Shown: positions 14,750 to 23,134 of the stretch, piece after piece | Position numbering within the stretch: the first letter of the stretch is position 1 | Layout of the letters: each line of letters begins with the position of its first letter | From: a virus | Strand: one strand, 5' to 3' | Length of the DNA: 30,275 nt | IMG/VR virus record: IMGVR_UViG_3300025138_000212 | Coordinates: 1-30,275 of that record | Program-made: the position numbers and the translations under genes | The notes under the pieces: model-generated | Database searches by the model: none | The model's input: the letters and a program-made list of their open reading frames with translations, nothing else | Told to the model about the DNA's origin: nothing

Positions 14750-16400
14750 ATATCTTTTCTTTTAAGTATTCTTGTAAATCTTTTTGGTAATCATCCCTCA
14801 ACCAAAAATCTCCATCTCTTACTTCAAACTCTGGTTCTTGTTTATCATCAATAAATCCAAAAGGTGTTAATTCTTCTTCAATTTGCACCATTTTTTGTTC
14901 ATATAATGCTTGTCTATTATTAGCATTCATTAAATCTTTAAATAATGGGTCATTAGATGCCCAGGAAAATAAAACTAATGTCATAATTAAATCATCATGA
15001 TATCCTTCATCAGCTTGAAAAGATCCTCTTTGTTCTACAAATGTAGAAAATTCCGATATTATATCGACATCAAATATTAATAATTTATCATCTTCAATAA
15101 GTGATTTAAGAGTTGAACAACCAATACGTTTAATTTGTTTGCTTGTTGTTACTCCAAGTTTAGCATTTCTTCCACTACTTGATAAGAATTGACCATATCT
15201 TGAGTCATGACCAACCCACATTAAGTTTTCATATTCAAGTTCGTTATGAATTATGTCAGCTACTTGCTGACCAATATCATTTATCTCTACTAAGATTTGG
15301 GCATAATTATAATCTTTAGCAACCTTTGTAATTATGTTAGGATAAAGCAATGGAGATATTCTATTATCTTTAAACTTAGCAACAACCTTAAATGGATATG
15401 ATGTTGTATCAACAACTGTAAAAGCAGAATAATCTCCTCCTACACCTCTTGACGTATCTACTGCTATGAAATAAAAATGATCTTTTACAGGCTCTTCTAA
15501 TACATCAAAATTTTCTTTGCTATGTATAAATGATGTTGAAGATAATTTAGCAATCTTATCTGCACTAATTAATGTGTTGCTTGATCCTAAGAATGTACAA
15601 AGTACCTCTTGATTAAATTTTAGTTCACCAAGTACTTTCTTTTGTTCTTCTGCCCAGTCTTCATCTCTTCCTGGTATTTTCCAATAAGGTATTTGTAAAC
15701 TTTTAAATCCATTTCTATCTTCTTGTGCATCATTCCAATACTTCCAAAAATGATTATATCCTAAAGGCGTAGATGTCATTAAAACTTTTGTTGTTTCACC
15801 AGCCATAATAGTAGGATAAGTAGAAGTAAAGAATTCTTCTGCAACATTATTAGGTACAATTGCGGCTTCATCAATATATAACCAGTTAACAGATTTACCT
15901 CGAATACCTGATATTGAAGTAGCTGAAGTAAATATCTTACTTCCATTTTCTAACTCCACATCACCTTTATTCCACGTCTTAACACCTTGTTGCATCCAAA
16001 GCGGTAGATTTTCATACATTATTTGATAACGATATAGAACCTCTCTAGCGGAGGCTGACTTGTTAGCTAGAATAGCAACTGTCTTATTTGTTTGGAATAA
16101 TGTGTAATGAAGAATGCATGCAGCTGATGTAATTGTCTTACCCTGTTGGCGTCCTTCCATTATGATAACTTTTCTGTTATCCATAATAGTTGCTACTTTT
16201 TCTTTTTGACATTCATATAACTTAAATGGCACTAATCCTGAATCAAGAGAAACTATTTGACAATAAGATTCAATAAAATAAATTGGATCAGAACCACATC
16301 TTATAATTTCTTCAACTTGCTCTTTTGTGTATTGATGTTCCCAGCCAATCTGTTTTAGATTACTGTTACCATTATAAGAGTTATTCTTTAGTTTTGACAT
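14745..16400 (-). CDS. 17: Terminase large subunit gp17
   Basis: The 551-residue protein is the DNA-packaging motor and nuclease. ATPase motifs: Walker A with adenine-side residues E-G-R-Q-Q-G-K-T at 82-89, Walker B L-Y-I-D-E-A at 174-179, coupling motif T-S-T-P at 209-212. Nuclease (RNase H fold) residues: D315 in IAVDTSRGVGGDYSAF, E372 in Q-I-L-V-E-I-N-D, and D469/D470 in GYHDDLIM. The N-terminal F-K-L-Y-E-C-Q block is the adenine motif. Length is a little below T4 gp17 (610). The start overlaps the gp16 gene by 20 bases. Its 3' end contains the late promoter of gp18. Confidence 0.98.
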   Translation of the reverse strand: MSKLKNNSYNGNSNLKQIGWEHQYTKEQVEEIIRCGSDPIYFIESYCQIVSLDSGLVPFKLYECQKEKVATIMDNRKVIIMEGRQQGKTITSAACILHYTLFQTNKTVAILANKSASAREVLYRYQIMYENLPLWMQQGVKTWNKGDVELENGSKIFTSATSISGIRGKSVNWLYIDEAAIVPNNVAEEFFTSTYPTIMAGETTKVLMTSTPLGYNHFWKYWNDAQEDRNGFKSLQIPYWKIPGRDEDWAEEQKKVLGELKFNQEVLCTFLGSSNTLISADKIAKLSSTSFIHSKENFDVLEEPVKDHFYFIAVDTSRGVGGDYSAFTVVDTTSYPFKVVAKFKDNRISPLLYPNIITKVAKDYNYAQILVEINDIGQQVADIIHNELEYENLMWVGHDSRYGQFLSSSGRNAKLGVTTSKQIKRIGCSTLKSLIEDDKLLIFDVDIISEFSTFVEQRGSFQADEGYHDDLIMTLVLFSWASNDPLFKDLMNANNRQALYEQKMVQIEEELTPFGFIDDKQEPEFEVRDGDFWLRDDYQKDLQEYLKEKIL

Positions 16401-16815
16401 CTACTACTTCTTTTCTTTTGTCTTCAATTTGCTTGATAAGATCTGAAGTCGATCCAGTAAATAAGATATTATTTTGAGTTTTAATAGTAGTCTTATCATC
16501 TTCAATATCCTTTAATTGTTTATGAATATCCAATAAGTCTTTGGCAGTTTCACTTTGTGTCTTCATTAATTGACCAGCCACTTCAAAATCTCTACCTTTT
16601 TCTGAAGACTTTGCAATTGATATCATCTCCTTTATTGCATCATTATTTGTATTAATAAGATCTCTTATTGTTTCTCTTGTTAAATCAAAATCACTTTCTT
16701 TTTTATCATTACTAGTTTCTTCTATTTTAGCTAAAGGAAGAGGTTTTGGAATATCTTTGTTAGCATCAAAAGGTTCCATATTAAATATTTTTTCAAGTTT
16801 TTTAAAATCATCCAT
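16381..16815 (-). CDS. 16: Terminase small subunit gp16
   Basis: The 144-residue protein is acidic at the N-terminus (I-F-N-M-E-P-F-D) and then almost wholly helical with long charged coiled-coil segments (about residues 45-105), like T4 gp16 (164 residues), which forms rings that recognise DNA and stimulate gp17 ATPase. Weak sequence conservation is normal for this family, so the call rests on the order gp15-gp16-gp17, length, helical composition and the I-F-N-M-E opening seen in relatives. It overlaps gp17 by 20 bases and gp15 by 1 base. Confidence 0.9.
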   Translation of the reverse strand: MDDFKKLEKIFNMEPFDANKDIPKPLPLAKIEETSNDKKESDFDLTRETIRDLINTNNDAIKEMISIAKSSEKGRDFEVAGQLMKTQSETAKDLLDIHKQLKDIEDDKTTIKTQNNILFTGSTSDLIKQIEDKRKEVVDVKTKE

Positions 16816-17561
16816 TAGAAATCCTCAAAGTCTTCAACAAAGGTAGTTACATTACCCGAAGTTTCACCAGCTCCAGCTTTTACAGAATATCTTTGTACTC
16901 TTTCTTGCAATTCTTTATCATTAAAGTAATTAACTTTAGCAAAATTAATAAGACCTTGTTTAGTTATTGGACCATAGAAATTAAGTTTAATAGTAAACAT
17001 TAATGTCCATATTATCATTCGTCTACTGTAAAAATCACCTTCATATTGATCATCATAACTTATATTTTCAAGTACTATTGGTAAGTCATTTTTTAAATTT
17101 AATTCTGGAACTGCAGTGATACTCAAGTTAAAATCTGGATTAAAATATGGTAATATTTGTTCAATTATTTGTAATCCATCATCTTGATTTTTAACATAAC
17201 AATACAATGCAACGTCTATGTTATATGGTGAAGGTGCATATTGAGTTTCTGCTGTTTTTGAATTACTAATTTGTCTATTTTGTTGAATGTAACTTACTCT
17301 TCTATTTGGATCATAACCAATAGACATCATTTCAAATGCCATTCTTGGTAATAAAACTTGTACATCTTTTTTAACTTCAGTGTCTGGTATAGATTCTATC
17401 CTGGCTAAAAACTTTTGTCTTGGAGCGTATGCTAAAGGAACTTTTAAAGTTTGTATTAAATTACCATCAGAATCTTTTCTATCTATAAAAATATTATTAA
17501 AAAGATTACCAAAAGAAATAATAGCTTTTCTTATAGATGAGTGATAAAATTTTTCTAACAT
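16815..17561 (-). CDS. 15: Tail sheath stabiliser/completion protein gp15
   Basis: The 248-residue protein has the gp15 opening FYHSSIRKAIISFGNLFNNI, followed by V-P-L-A-Y-A-P-R-Q-K-F, L-P-R-M-A-F-E-M and Y-D-P-N-R-R. In T4 gp15 forms the hexameric ring that caps the tube and sheath and joins the tail to the head. Length is close to T4 (272). The C-terminal end after residue 225 is polar and likely flexible. Start and stop each overlap the neighbours by one base (TAATG), which shows tight coupling within the gp13-gp17 operon. Confidence 0.94.
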   Translation of the reverse strand: MLEKFYHSSIRKAIISFGNLFNNIFIDRKDSDGNLIQTLKVPLAYAPRQKFLARIESIPDTEVKKDVQVLLPRMAFEMMSIGYDPNRRVSYIQQNRQISNSKTAETQYAPSPYNIDVALYCYVKNQDDGLQIIEQILPYFNPDFNLSITAVPELNLKNDLPIVLENISYDDQYEGDFYSRRMIIWTLMFTIKLNFYGPITKQGLINFAKVNYFNDKELQERVQRYSVKAGAGETSGNVTTFVEDFEDF

Positions 17562-18304
17562 TATCTATATTCTCCAAATGGATTTTTTTCACTGAAATCT
17601 AGTACACCATCTGCTGCTAAACTAAATGCATCATTTTGTGCAGCATCATCTATATTTTCAATATTAAAGATTTCTAACATCATTGAAGAATTTGAAGTGT
17701 ATTCAAGTAAAACTCTATCTCCATCTTCCATAAGAATATCAAAGTTTCTAACATCTAAACTATCTATTCTTTCTATGTCATCAACATCAAGCCTATCTGT
17801 ATTAACTCTTTCAGAACTATATTGATACAATTCACAGAACAAATTGTAAACATATAATTTTCCTAATTGAAAAAATGGATCAGTACCTTCAACTCTTCTT
17901 ATTTCAAAAAATGATTTAGTTTTTGGAAAGAATAACAAATCTCCTTCAGCTGGACGAGCTGCTAATTGAACACTTCCTGCTCTTGCAACAGATTGGTCCC
18001 ATCTTCTTCTCGAAACTGTAAAGGTAGCCTGATCTCTTAATTCAACACCAAATTTTGTTAATAGGTCACCTTCACCTGTAAATCCATTAACATCTGATAG
18101 ATACATTTCTAATGGATATGCTTGTGTGTATTTATTTAAAGGATCTTCATTTAAAATTGTGTCTAAATTTACAGTTGATCTAGGCATGTAAAAAATTTCA
18201 AAGCCATAAATTTTTAAACATTCAATGATAAGATCTTCATGGAGAAGCTGTTCAGAGCTTCTTCCAATAGTTGTGCCTGATTGAAAGTAGTGATTAATAG
18301 TCAT
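17561..18304 (-). CDS. 14: Neck protein gp14
   Basis: The 247-residue protein matches the T4 gp14 neck/head-closure family: E-D-L-I-I-E-C-L-K-I-Y-G near residue 28, Y-M-P-R near 40, N-E-D-P-L-N-K-Y, then F-G-V-E-L-R-D-Q-A-T-F-T-V-S-R-R-R-W and P-A-E-G-D-L-L-F-F-P. With gp13 it closes the portal after packaging and receives the tail. T4 gp14 is 256 residues. The end (N-P-F-G-E-Y) is also conserved in relatives. It follows gp13 after only two bases and overlaps gp15 by one base. Confidence 0.94.
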   Translation of the reverse strand: MTINHYFQSGTTIGRSSEQLLHEDLIIECLKIYGFEIFYMPRSTVNLDTILNEDPLNKYTQAYPLEMYLSDVNGFTGEGDLLTKFGVELRDQATFTVSRRRWDQSVARAGSVQLAARPAEGDLLFFPKTKSFFEIRRVEGTDPFFQLGKLYVYNLFCELYQYSSERVNTDRLDVDDIERIDSLDVRNFDILMEDGDRVLLEYTSNSSMMLEIFNIENIDDAAQNDAFSLAADGVLDFSEKNPFGEYR

Positions 18305-18306
18305 TA

Positions 18307-19056
18307 TTACATTCTAAAAAAGTCAACTGGTTCTTGGTATTTTGATTCTACTTCTTGTTCTAAACTTTGTATTTCTTGAATAGCTTCATCATATATAATT
18401 TGACCATTCAAGGTTACTCCTCCTGGCATTTGAACACCATTAAATTTTTTAAGATTATTACCCCATTGTTTTTTCATTTGTGCAGTAACATATTTTTTCA
18501 AATATAAATCATTATATACATCAGTATATGTATCTGGGTTCAATATTCTATAACACTCAACCAATATAAATTCACCGATAGATGTATCCATTTCCCAATC
18601 CATATCAATATGCAATCTATTTTGATGTCGATTAAATCTTACAGGCTTTTGACCCACTAGCATTTGATTAAGTAAAGATAATTGATTTTGTACTTGCACA
18701 TAATATACAATATCAGTTGATTGTAAAGAATAAATATCATTTAATAATATTTGATATCTAACATCAAACAAATCAATGCCCCTTGTTCTTGAATCAAAAG
18801 GCAATACTCTTTCTACACCAATAATTGCATCAGTAAGTTCAATATATCTATTTGTTCTATCATCTGCTGTAACTTGATGTTTTAAATATATTCTTTCAAC
18901 ACCATCAAAATGAAACTGTTGAAAGAATTGTAAACTTAATTCTAATATATCTTCGTCTTGATCCGGATCAGTATTTATTTCTATAACAGGATCGCCTAGT
19001 TGTCTTTTGGCATATGCTATAAGTTCAGTTCTTGAAGCTGGTCTGCTTGTACTCAT
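18307..19056 (-). CDS. 13: Neck protein gp13
   Basis: The 249-residue protein is the second neck component. Conserved features are A-K-R-Q-L-G-D-P-V-I-E-I-N at about 15-27, then D-E-D-I-L-E-L-S-L-Q-F-F-Q-Q-F-H-F-D-G-V, V-L-P-F-D near 85, and the C-terminal K-K-Q-W-G-N-N-L-K-K-F. In T4, gp13 (309 residues) binds the portal and helps join head and tail; the marine form is shorter. It overlaps the upstream BppU-like gene by four bases (ATGA), so the late promoter at 19413 probably serves the whole run from there to gp17. Confidence 0.94.
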   Translation of the reverse strand: MSTSRPASRTELIAYAKRQLGDPVIEINTDPDQDEDILELSLQFFQQFHFDGVERIYLKHQVTADDRTNRYIELTDAIIGVERVLPFDSRTRGIDLFDVRYQILLNDIYSLQSTDIVYYVQVQNQLSLLNQMLVGQKPVRFNRHQNRLHIDMDWEMDTSIGEFILVECYRILNPDTYTDVYNDLYLKKYVTAQMKKQWGNNLKKFNGVQMPGGVTLNGQIIYDEAIQEIQSLEQEVESKYQEPVDFFRM

Positions 19057-19391
19057 CTAGTAATCTCCGGCGTAACTATAACTATTCCTTCTGCTATTCT
19101 TTCAACTTCGTGCGGAGCAGCGTCTGCTACTAATTCAATATCATAAAGATATCTAGCAGCTGTGACATTAGTTGTAGTATTTGAATTCATTGTAAGAAAT
19201 ACATTTCCATCTGTTCCACTTGGTATTGTTGCAACAAATGCAAAACTATTTGAAGATTTAACTGATCTTCTAAATTGTGAACGAGCAGTATGTCCAGAGA
19301 TATCTCTAACAGTACCTGTAGTATCCTTTATAGTGACATTTGCTTTGAAAGTAGTTCCTTGATCTAGGAACAAATTGAAAATAGTTGCCAT
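19053..19391 (-). CDS. BppU-like small structural protein
   Basis: The 112-residue product has F-L-D-Q-G-T-T-F-K-A-N-V-T-I-K-D near its start, then D-I-S-G-H-T-A-R-S-Q-F-R-R, V-F-L-T-M-N-S-N-T-T, and Y-L-Y-D-I-E-L before the end. This is the pattern of BppU-type N-terminal domains (an Ig-like beta sandwich used in upper baseplate and fibre proteins). Small one-domain versions are frequent beside the neck genes in marine T4-like phages, with no proven role. A GGAG site lies before the ATG and a late promoter lies 22 bases upstream. It overlaps gp13 by four bases. Confidence 0.7.
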   Translation of the reverse strand: MATIFNLFLDQGTTFKANVTIKDTTGTVRDISGHTARSQFRRSVKSSNSFAFVATIPSGTDGNVFLTMNSNTTTNVTAARYLYDIELVADAAPHEVERIAEGIVIVTPEITR

Positions 19392-19412
19392 ATGTTCTCC
19401 ATTGTATGGTAC

Positions 19413-19420
19413 TATTTATA
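19413..19420 (-). promoter_or_regulatory. T4-type late promoter for the BppU-like/gp13-gp17 run
   Basis: A perfect TATAAATA lies on the minus strand. The predicted +1 at about 19407 leaves a 16-base leader that still contains GGAG before the ATG at 19391. Confidence 0.87.
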
Positions 19421-19428
19421 ATAACTTT

Positions 19429-21321
19429 TTATACAACTTTTATTATTACAACTCCCGATCCACCATTTCTACTTGTGTCTAGTAAAGTATCTGCAGTTGC
19501 TCCGTTTTTAGTAGAATTACCTCCACCACTTCCTCCCCCTGTAGCCTGGGCTCCTGCTTCTGATGGTTTGTTTGCAGGAGCTGGTTCTCCTTGTCCAGGG
19601 AACATATTTCCACCTCCATTACCACCTCCCCCTAATCCACCTCTACAAATATTTGGTCTGTTAGATAAATCATTTGCAGGAGCAGGATTTGCTTCAACAC
19701 CTGCTGTATAAAATGAACCACCTCCTCCTCCACCATAATATCTTGATCCAAGGCCAGCAATAGTATTAATAACACCATTACCACCTCTTGCTTGATTAAC
19801 ACCTGGATTACCAGAGAATCCTGTTTCACCAGCACCTCCACCTCCTCCAGCAAAATAATTAGGAGCAGCAGGTGATTGAGCAGCTCCTCCTGTATTTCCA
19901 GCACCACCTGCAGAAGGTCCAAATGCTGGACCAGCATTACCTGATCCTGAAGCACCTCTTCCACCTAATGGATTAGCAACTATTGAAGAAGTTCCGCCGC
20001 CTCCACCATATGCATCAAGACTAAATGCAGTTGTATTTCCTCCTACAGATCCGTATGAAATTGGAGAAGGATGATTTGTTGGAGATCCTGCACCTCCACC
20101 TCCAATAATTATAGGATAATTAGTACTTGCTGAAACTGGATGACCAGAAGCTGCAAAATAACCACCTCCTCCTCCTCCTGCACCTCTACTAGCACCACCA
20201 GCACCACCACCTCCAACAACGAGATAATCAATAGAAGTAGCAGGACCAGAGTTCCAAACTCCAGAATTAGTAAATGTAATAATTTCATCTGCAGAAGCTA
20301 CAGCTTTATATTTAAAAATAACTATACCACCTCCACCACTTGCACCACCTCTTTGACCTTGACTTTGATAACCGACAGTACCTCCTGCACCACCTCCAGT
20401 TGCATTTAATCCATTGCCTCCTTCTTGATAAGGACCAGAAGGAGCAACTCTTCCACCATTCCCTCCACCACCTAACCCACCAATGCCTGAATCATGTGTA
20501 ATAGTTGGAGTAGATACACCTCCGCCTCCTCCACCTCCACCGTAATAAGCAGAAGTTCCGGATATAGTTGTAACAACACCATTACCTCCATTACCACCTC
20601 CTGCATTTGGATAACTATGAGAATCAAATCCATTTTGTGCACCGCCTCCACCTCCACCGCCTCCACCATATCTAGTAGAACCAGGTGCAAGAGCTCTGCC
20701 ACCAGCCCCACCTTGTACATTTATTGCTCCGCCATTTGGAGTTGCAGTATCAGTTGGAGCTGCTGTTAGTGCTGGGAAGTTTCCAGGAGTTCCACCTTCA
20801 GGATAACCAGGTGCAGGTACTGTACTACCACCTTTGCCTCCTGCTCCACATCCTCCTCTATGACCTAATCTTCGAATATCTCCAGGGCCACCTGAACCTC
20901 CACCACCCCCATTTGTACCAATTGCTGTACTTGCAGGAGATCCATATGGACTAACGCCAGCTATTGATGAACCAAAACCATTAGAGCCTCTAACTATAAG
21001 AGGTGGTCTAAGTCCTGCACCTCCTGCTCCAATAGTAATTGTTAAAGTTTGACCAGGAGTTACAGTCAATCCAGTACCAATTCTAACTCCACCTGCTCCA
21101 GCGCCCCCCAATCCTTTAACACCACCTACACTACCACCCCAATTATCTCCACCACCACCTCCTCCTCCAGCTACAATCAAATATTCTTCAATTTCAGTAA
21201 CACCAGCTGGAACTGTAAAAGTGCCTGATCCATAAAATATGCTAGCAACATCAGATAATGATATACCAACACTACCAAATGCTTTAAGTGATCCTAAACC
21301 TAGAGAAGAAAGAATTGGCAT
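19429..21321 (-). CDS. Glycine-rich tail fibre/adhesin A
   Basis: The 630-residue protein has a 27-residue leader (MPILSSLGLGSLKAFG) and two copies of a module. Each copy starts with a short beta strand pair (SGTFTVPAGVTEIEEYLIV near residue 32; NSGVW ... SIDYLVV near 350-370) and then runs into long G-G-G-G-X-G-G blocks with scattered N, P and Y. The copies end in a strand such as G-G-I-V-I-F-K-Y-K or G-S-G-V-V-I-I-K. Such glycine-rich modules resemble the polyglycine-II adhesins (gp38 type) of T-even phages and the glycine-rich fibre domains of marine phages, so a receptor-binding role is likely. It follows the stalk protein at 21328-22029, with which it probably pairs. No signal peptide function is proposed. 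Confidence 0.82.
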   Translation of the reverse strand: MPILSSLGLGSLKAFGSVGISLSDVASIFYGSGTFTVPAGVTEIEEYLIVAGGGGGGGDNWGGSVGGVKGLGGAGAGGVRIGTGLTVTPGQTLTITIGAGGAGLRPPLIVRGSNGFGSSIAGVSPYGSPASTAIGTNGGGGGSGGPGDIRRLGHRGGCGAGGKGGSTVPAPGYPEGGTPGNFPALTAAPTDTATPNGGAINVQGGAGGRALAPGSTRYGGGGGGGGGAQNGFDSHSYPNAGGGNGGNGVVTTISGTSAYYGGGGGGGGVSTPTITHDSGIGGLGGGGNGGRVAPSGPYQEGGNGLNATGGGAGGTVGYQSQGQRGGASGGGGIVIFKYKAVASADEIITFTNSGVWNSGPATSIDYLVVGGGGAGGASRGAGGGGGGYFAASGHPVSASTNYPIIIGGGGAGSPTNHPSPISYGSVGGNTTAFSLDAYGGGGGTSSIVANPLGGRGASGSGNAGPAFGPSAGGAGNTGGAAQSPAAPNYFAGGGGGAGETGFSGNPGVNQARGGNGVINTIAGLGSRYYGGGGGGSFYTAGVEANPAPANDLSNRPNICRGGLGGGGNGGGNMFPGQGEPAPANKPSEAGAQATGGGSGGGNSTKNGATADTLLDTSRNGGSGVVIIKVV

Positions 21322-21327
21322 AATTAA

Positions 21328-22029
21328 TTAAGCGTGTTTTGATTGTGCAACTAACATTGTGAATGTTGTATCTGCAGTTTTTATTATTGAGAAAGTGTAA
21401 ATATCTATTGAATTAGCATTGCCAGCACTGAAAGCTGTACCACCTTGATATTTTGGAGTAATAGCTGAGTTATCTACTTTAAATGCATTTATGTAGTATG
21501 GAGAACCAGTATTTGTAACCATGACAGCAGCTGATATAGTATTACCAATTGTCATAATAGAATTTAAAGTAGTTGATCCATCAGCTCTAAAATTAATTGT
21601 AAAATTAGTATCTGCTGCAGCTGTACAATAATAAACTGAATTAGTTAACAAATCAATATTTGTAGTAGCATCAAAAGCTGCTGTTAATATTGATGTATCT
21701 TCTTGTAAATTTACTAATGGAGCTATTTTAGCTGATGAAACTGCATCAGCAGCTATTTTTTCATTTGTAACATTAAGAGCAGCTATTTTAGCAGTTGTAA
21801 CATTAAGAGCAGCTATTTTACCAGTTGTTACATTAAGATCTTTTATTTTGAGTGTTTCTACAGCATCTGTTGCTACATTAGCAGCATTGACAGGAAATTT
21901 TCTAACATTAGTATTTATTTTGTCATTAGTAACAGCCACATCTGCTATTTTAGCAGTAGTTACTATTCCATCTGATAAATCATCTGCGTTTAAAGGTTTA
22001 GTGGTCGGAGTAAATCCTATGTAAGCCAT
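21328..22029 (-). CDS. MAYIG-type fibre stalk protein A
   Basis: The 233-residue protein opens with MAYIGFTPTTKPL and then carries a run of about ten-residue repeats ending in K-I (T-T-A-K-I-A-D-V-A-V, L-N-V-T-T-G-K-I-A-A and so on, residues 20-105), which in phage fibres form a trimeric beta-helical or coiled stalk. The C-terminal half (about 110-233) is a beta-rich head ending in I-D-I-Y-T-F-S-I-I-K-T, similar to the end of the protein at 25442-26440. It is probably a fibre or fibre-connecting subunit for the glycine-rich protein that starts 7 bases downstream. It has its own late promoter and an AGGAT ribosome site. Confidence 0.78.
   Translation of the reverse strand: MAYIGFTPTTKPLNADDLSDGIVTTAKIADVAVTNDKINTNVRKFPVNAANVATDAVETLKIKDLNVTTGKIAALNVTTAKIAALNVTNEKIAADAVSSAKIAPLVNLQEDTSILTAAFDATTNIDLLTNSVYYCTAAADTNFTINFRADGSTTLNSIMTIGNTISAAVMVTNTGSPYYINAFKVDNSAITPKYQGGTAFSAGNANSIDIYTFSIIKTADTTFTMLVAQSKHA
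21751..21840 (-). repeat. Three tandem 30-base repeats in stalk protein A
   Basis: Units 21751-21780, 21781-21810 and 21811-21840 differ at only a few positions and encode the ten-residue unit (A-A-L-N-V-T-x-x-K-I). In-frame 30-base copies allow stalk length change by slippage or recombination. Confidence 0.9.
21831..21897 (-). repeat. Dispersed repeat shared with 25951-26017
   Basis: Sixty-seven bases match 63 of 67 at 25951-26017 in the other stalk gene, with the last 44 or so identical. They encode F-P-V-N-A-A-N-V-A-T-D-A-V-E-T and the start of the K-I repeats. Confidence 0.9.
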
Positions 22030-22062
22030 ATAAAATCCTATAATAATATTTTAAGTATTTAT

Positions 22063-22070
22063 TATTTATA
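22063..22070 (-). promoter_or_regulatory. T4-type late promoter for stalk A and fibre A
   Basis: A perfect TATAAATA lies on the minus strand in the 43-base gap after the oxygenase gene. The leader ends in AGGATTTTAT before the ATG at 22029. Confidence 0.85.
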
Positions 22071-22072
22071 AT

Positions 22073-22768
22073 TTAATTACTCACTTGTTGTAAAACATTT
22101 CCCGATTTTCCTGGCGCAATTTCTTTTTTAGGTTTTAACATATTCTTTGGTGTTGCATCACCTCCAGTATGTAATCCTGTTAAAGAGTCATCATCACCTA
22201 TATAACCTTTTAAAAATGTGTTAAAAGATAAACTTATTCTTGTTTGGTCAGCTTCTGTTGGTGCAACCCAGTGCTCTAAACTTGATGGAAATAAAACTAA
22301 CGATCCTGTTTTAACAGGAAACCACCAGCTTTCTGAATTATATAAATTCCAATCTCTTGGAGGGTGAATCTTTATAGTGTGATATGTTTTTGGATGAAAA
22401 AAGAAAATTTTATCTGTTTCTACTTCGGCTTGCACATAATAAACACCAGATATAAAACTATTTGGATGTCTATGTTTATGATGCCACTGACCTTTTTTAG
22501 TGTAGTTTGCCCAAGATTGTGTAACATAAGGTTCTACATCAAACTTTGGTTTATATATTTCATCAAAGTATTTCTCAACACATTCATTAATCCATTGGTT
22601 GAGATTAGATAATTTTTTATCTCTTAAAAGATATCTATAATGACTTGTAGTATTGCCTTCATTTGGTTTTTCATCTAAATTTAGAAGAAACTTTTTTTCT
22701 GATTCTGTTAAACCTTCTTCATGATTAAACCATCCTACAGGGATGGGGAACAAATTGTTTAATTCCAT
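22073..22768 (-). CDS. 2OG-Fe(II) oxygenase-like protein (first of a pair)
   Basis: The 231-residue protein opens with L-F-P-I-P-V-G-W, typical of the putative 2OG-Fe(II) oxygenase group often called 2OG-FeII_Oxy_5. Candidate iron ligands are H99 and H101 in W-H-H-K-H-R-H-P-N-S-F (with S-G-V-Y-Y-V following, the usual strand), and H166 in F-P-S-S-L-E-H-W-V. R177 in Q-T-R-I-S-L-S-F-N fits the 2-oxoglutarate carboxylate ligand. These enzymes hydroxylate proteins, nucleic acids or small molecules; the substrate here is unknown. The gene starts at the stop of the chaperone-like gene (TAATG). The last 45 residues are polar (Gly, Lys, Pro) and probably disordered, beyond the catalytic fold. Confidence 0.83.
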   Translation of the reverse strand: MELNNLFPIPVGWFNHEEGLTESEKKFLLNLDEKPNEGNTTSHYRYLLRDKKLSNLNQWINECVEKYFDEIYKPKFDVEPYVTQSWANYTKKGQWHHKHRHPNSFISGVYYVQAEVETDKIFFFHPKTYHTIKIHPPRDWNLYNSESWWFPVKTGSLVLFPSSLEHWVAPTEADQTRISLSFNTFLKGYIGDDDSLTGLHTGGDATPKNMLKPKKEIAPGKSGNVLQQVSN

Positions 22769-23124
22769 TATATAGATCCACCTTTTCCTTGTTTATCATC
22801 TTGTTGAGAATCCATAGCCTTTTCAATTTGTTTAAATTGACCAGTCATTTCTTTTATTTGTTTTTCTGTCCAAACTGTTGGTATTGAATCTTCAAAATCT
22901 TTGATCTTCTGCATTGTTTCTTCAACATCTTTCCAAGTTGGTTGAGGTCTATCATCATCCCAACGAGAAAAAGATGAATTGGATATTTCCCATTTTGCTC
23001 CAGGTCTTAATAAATGCATTGCTGTATTAACACCATAAAGTCTGTATATTTTTTGTTGTGAAGCTTCAGATAGTTCATTTTCATCAACTGGTTTACTAGT
23101 ATCTATTTTCTTTTTCTTTACCAT
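22768..23124 (-). CDS. Tail-fibre-assembly-chaperone-like small protein
   Basis: The start used is the ATG at 23124 (MVKKKKIDTSK), 118 residues, because it has AAAGGAG at good spacing. An ATG at 23154 would add ten residues and overlap the upstream gene. The middle has L-R-P-G-A-K-W-E-I then S-R-W-D-D-D-R-P-Q-P-T-W-K-D-V-E-E, a pattern close to small phage fibre-assembly chaperones, in which 'LRPGA' and 'P-T-x-x-E-V/I' recur. The rest is helical and the tail is Gln/Asp/Lys-rich. It lies between two oxygenases in the fibre region. The chaperone role is inferred from motif and position. Confidence 0.6.
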   Translation of the reverse strand: MVKKKKIDTSKPVDENELSEASQQKIYRLYGVNTAMHLLRPGAKWEISNSSFSRWDDDRPQPTWKDVEETMQKIKDFEDSIPTVWTEKQIKEMTGQFKQIEKAMDSQQDDKQGKGGSI

Positions 23125-23134
23125 TTTTTCTCCT

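Noticed and set aside
21751-21840. Regular 30-base repeats considered as a CRISPR array
   Set aside because: The units are directly adjacent with no unique spacers, stay in frame and encode the K-I stalk repeat.
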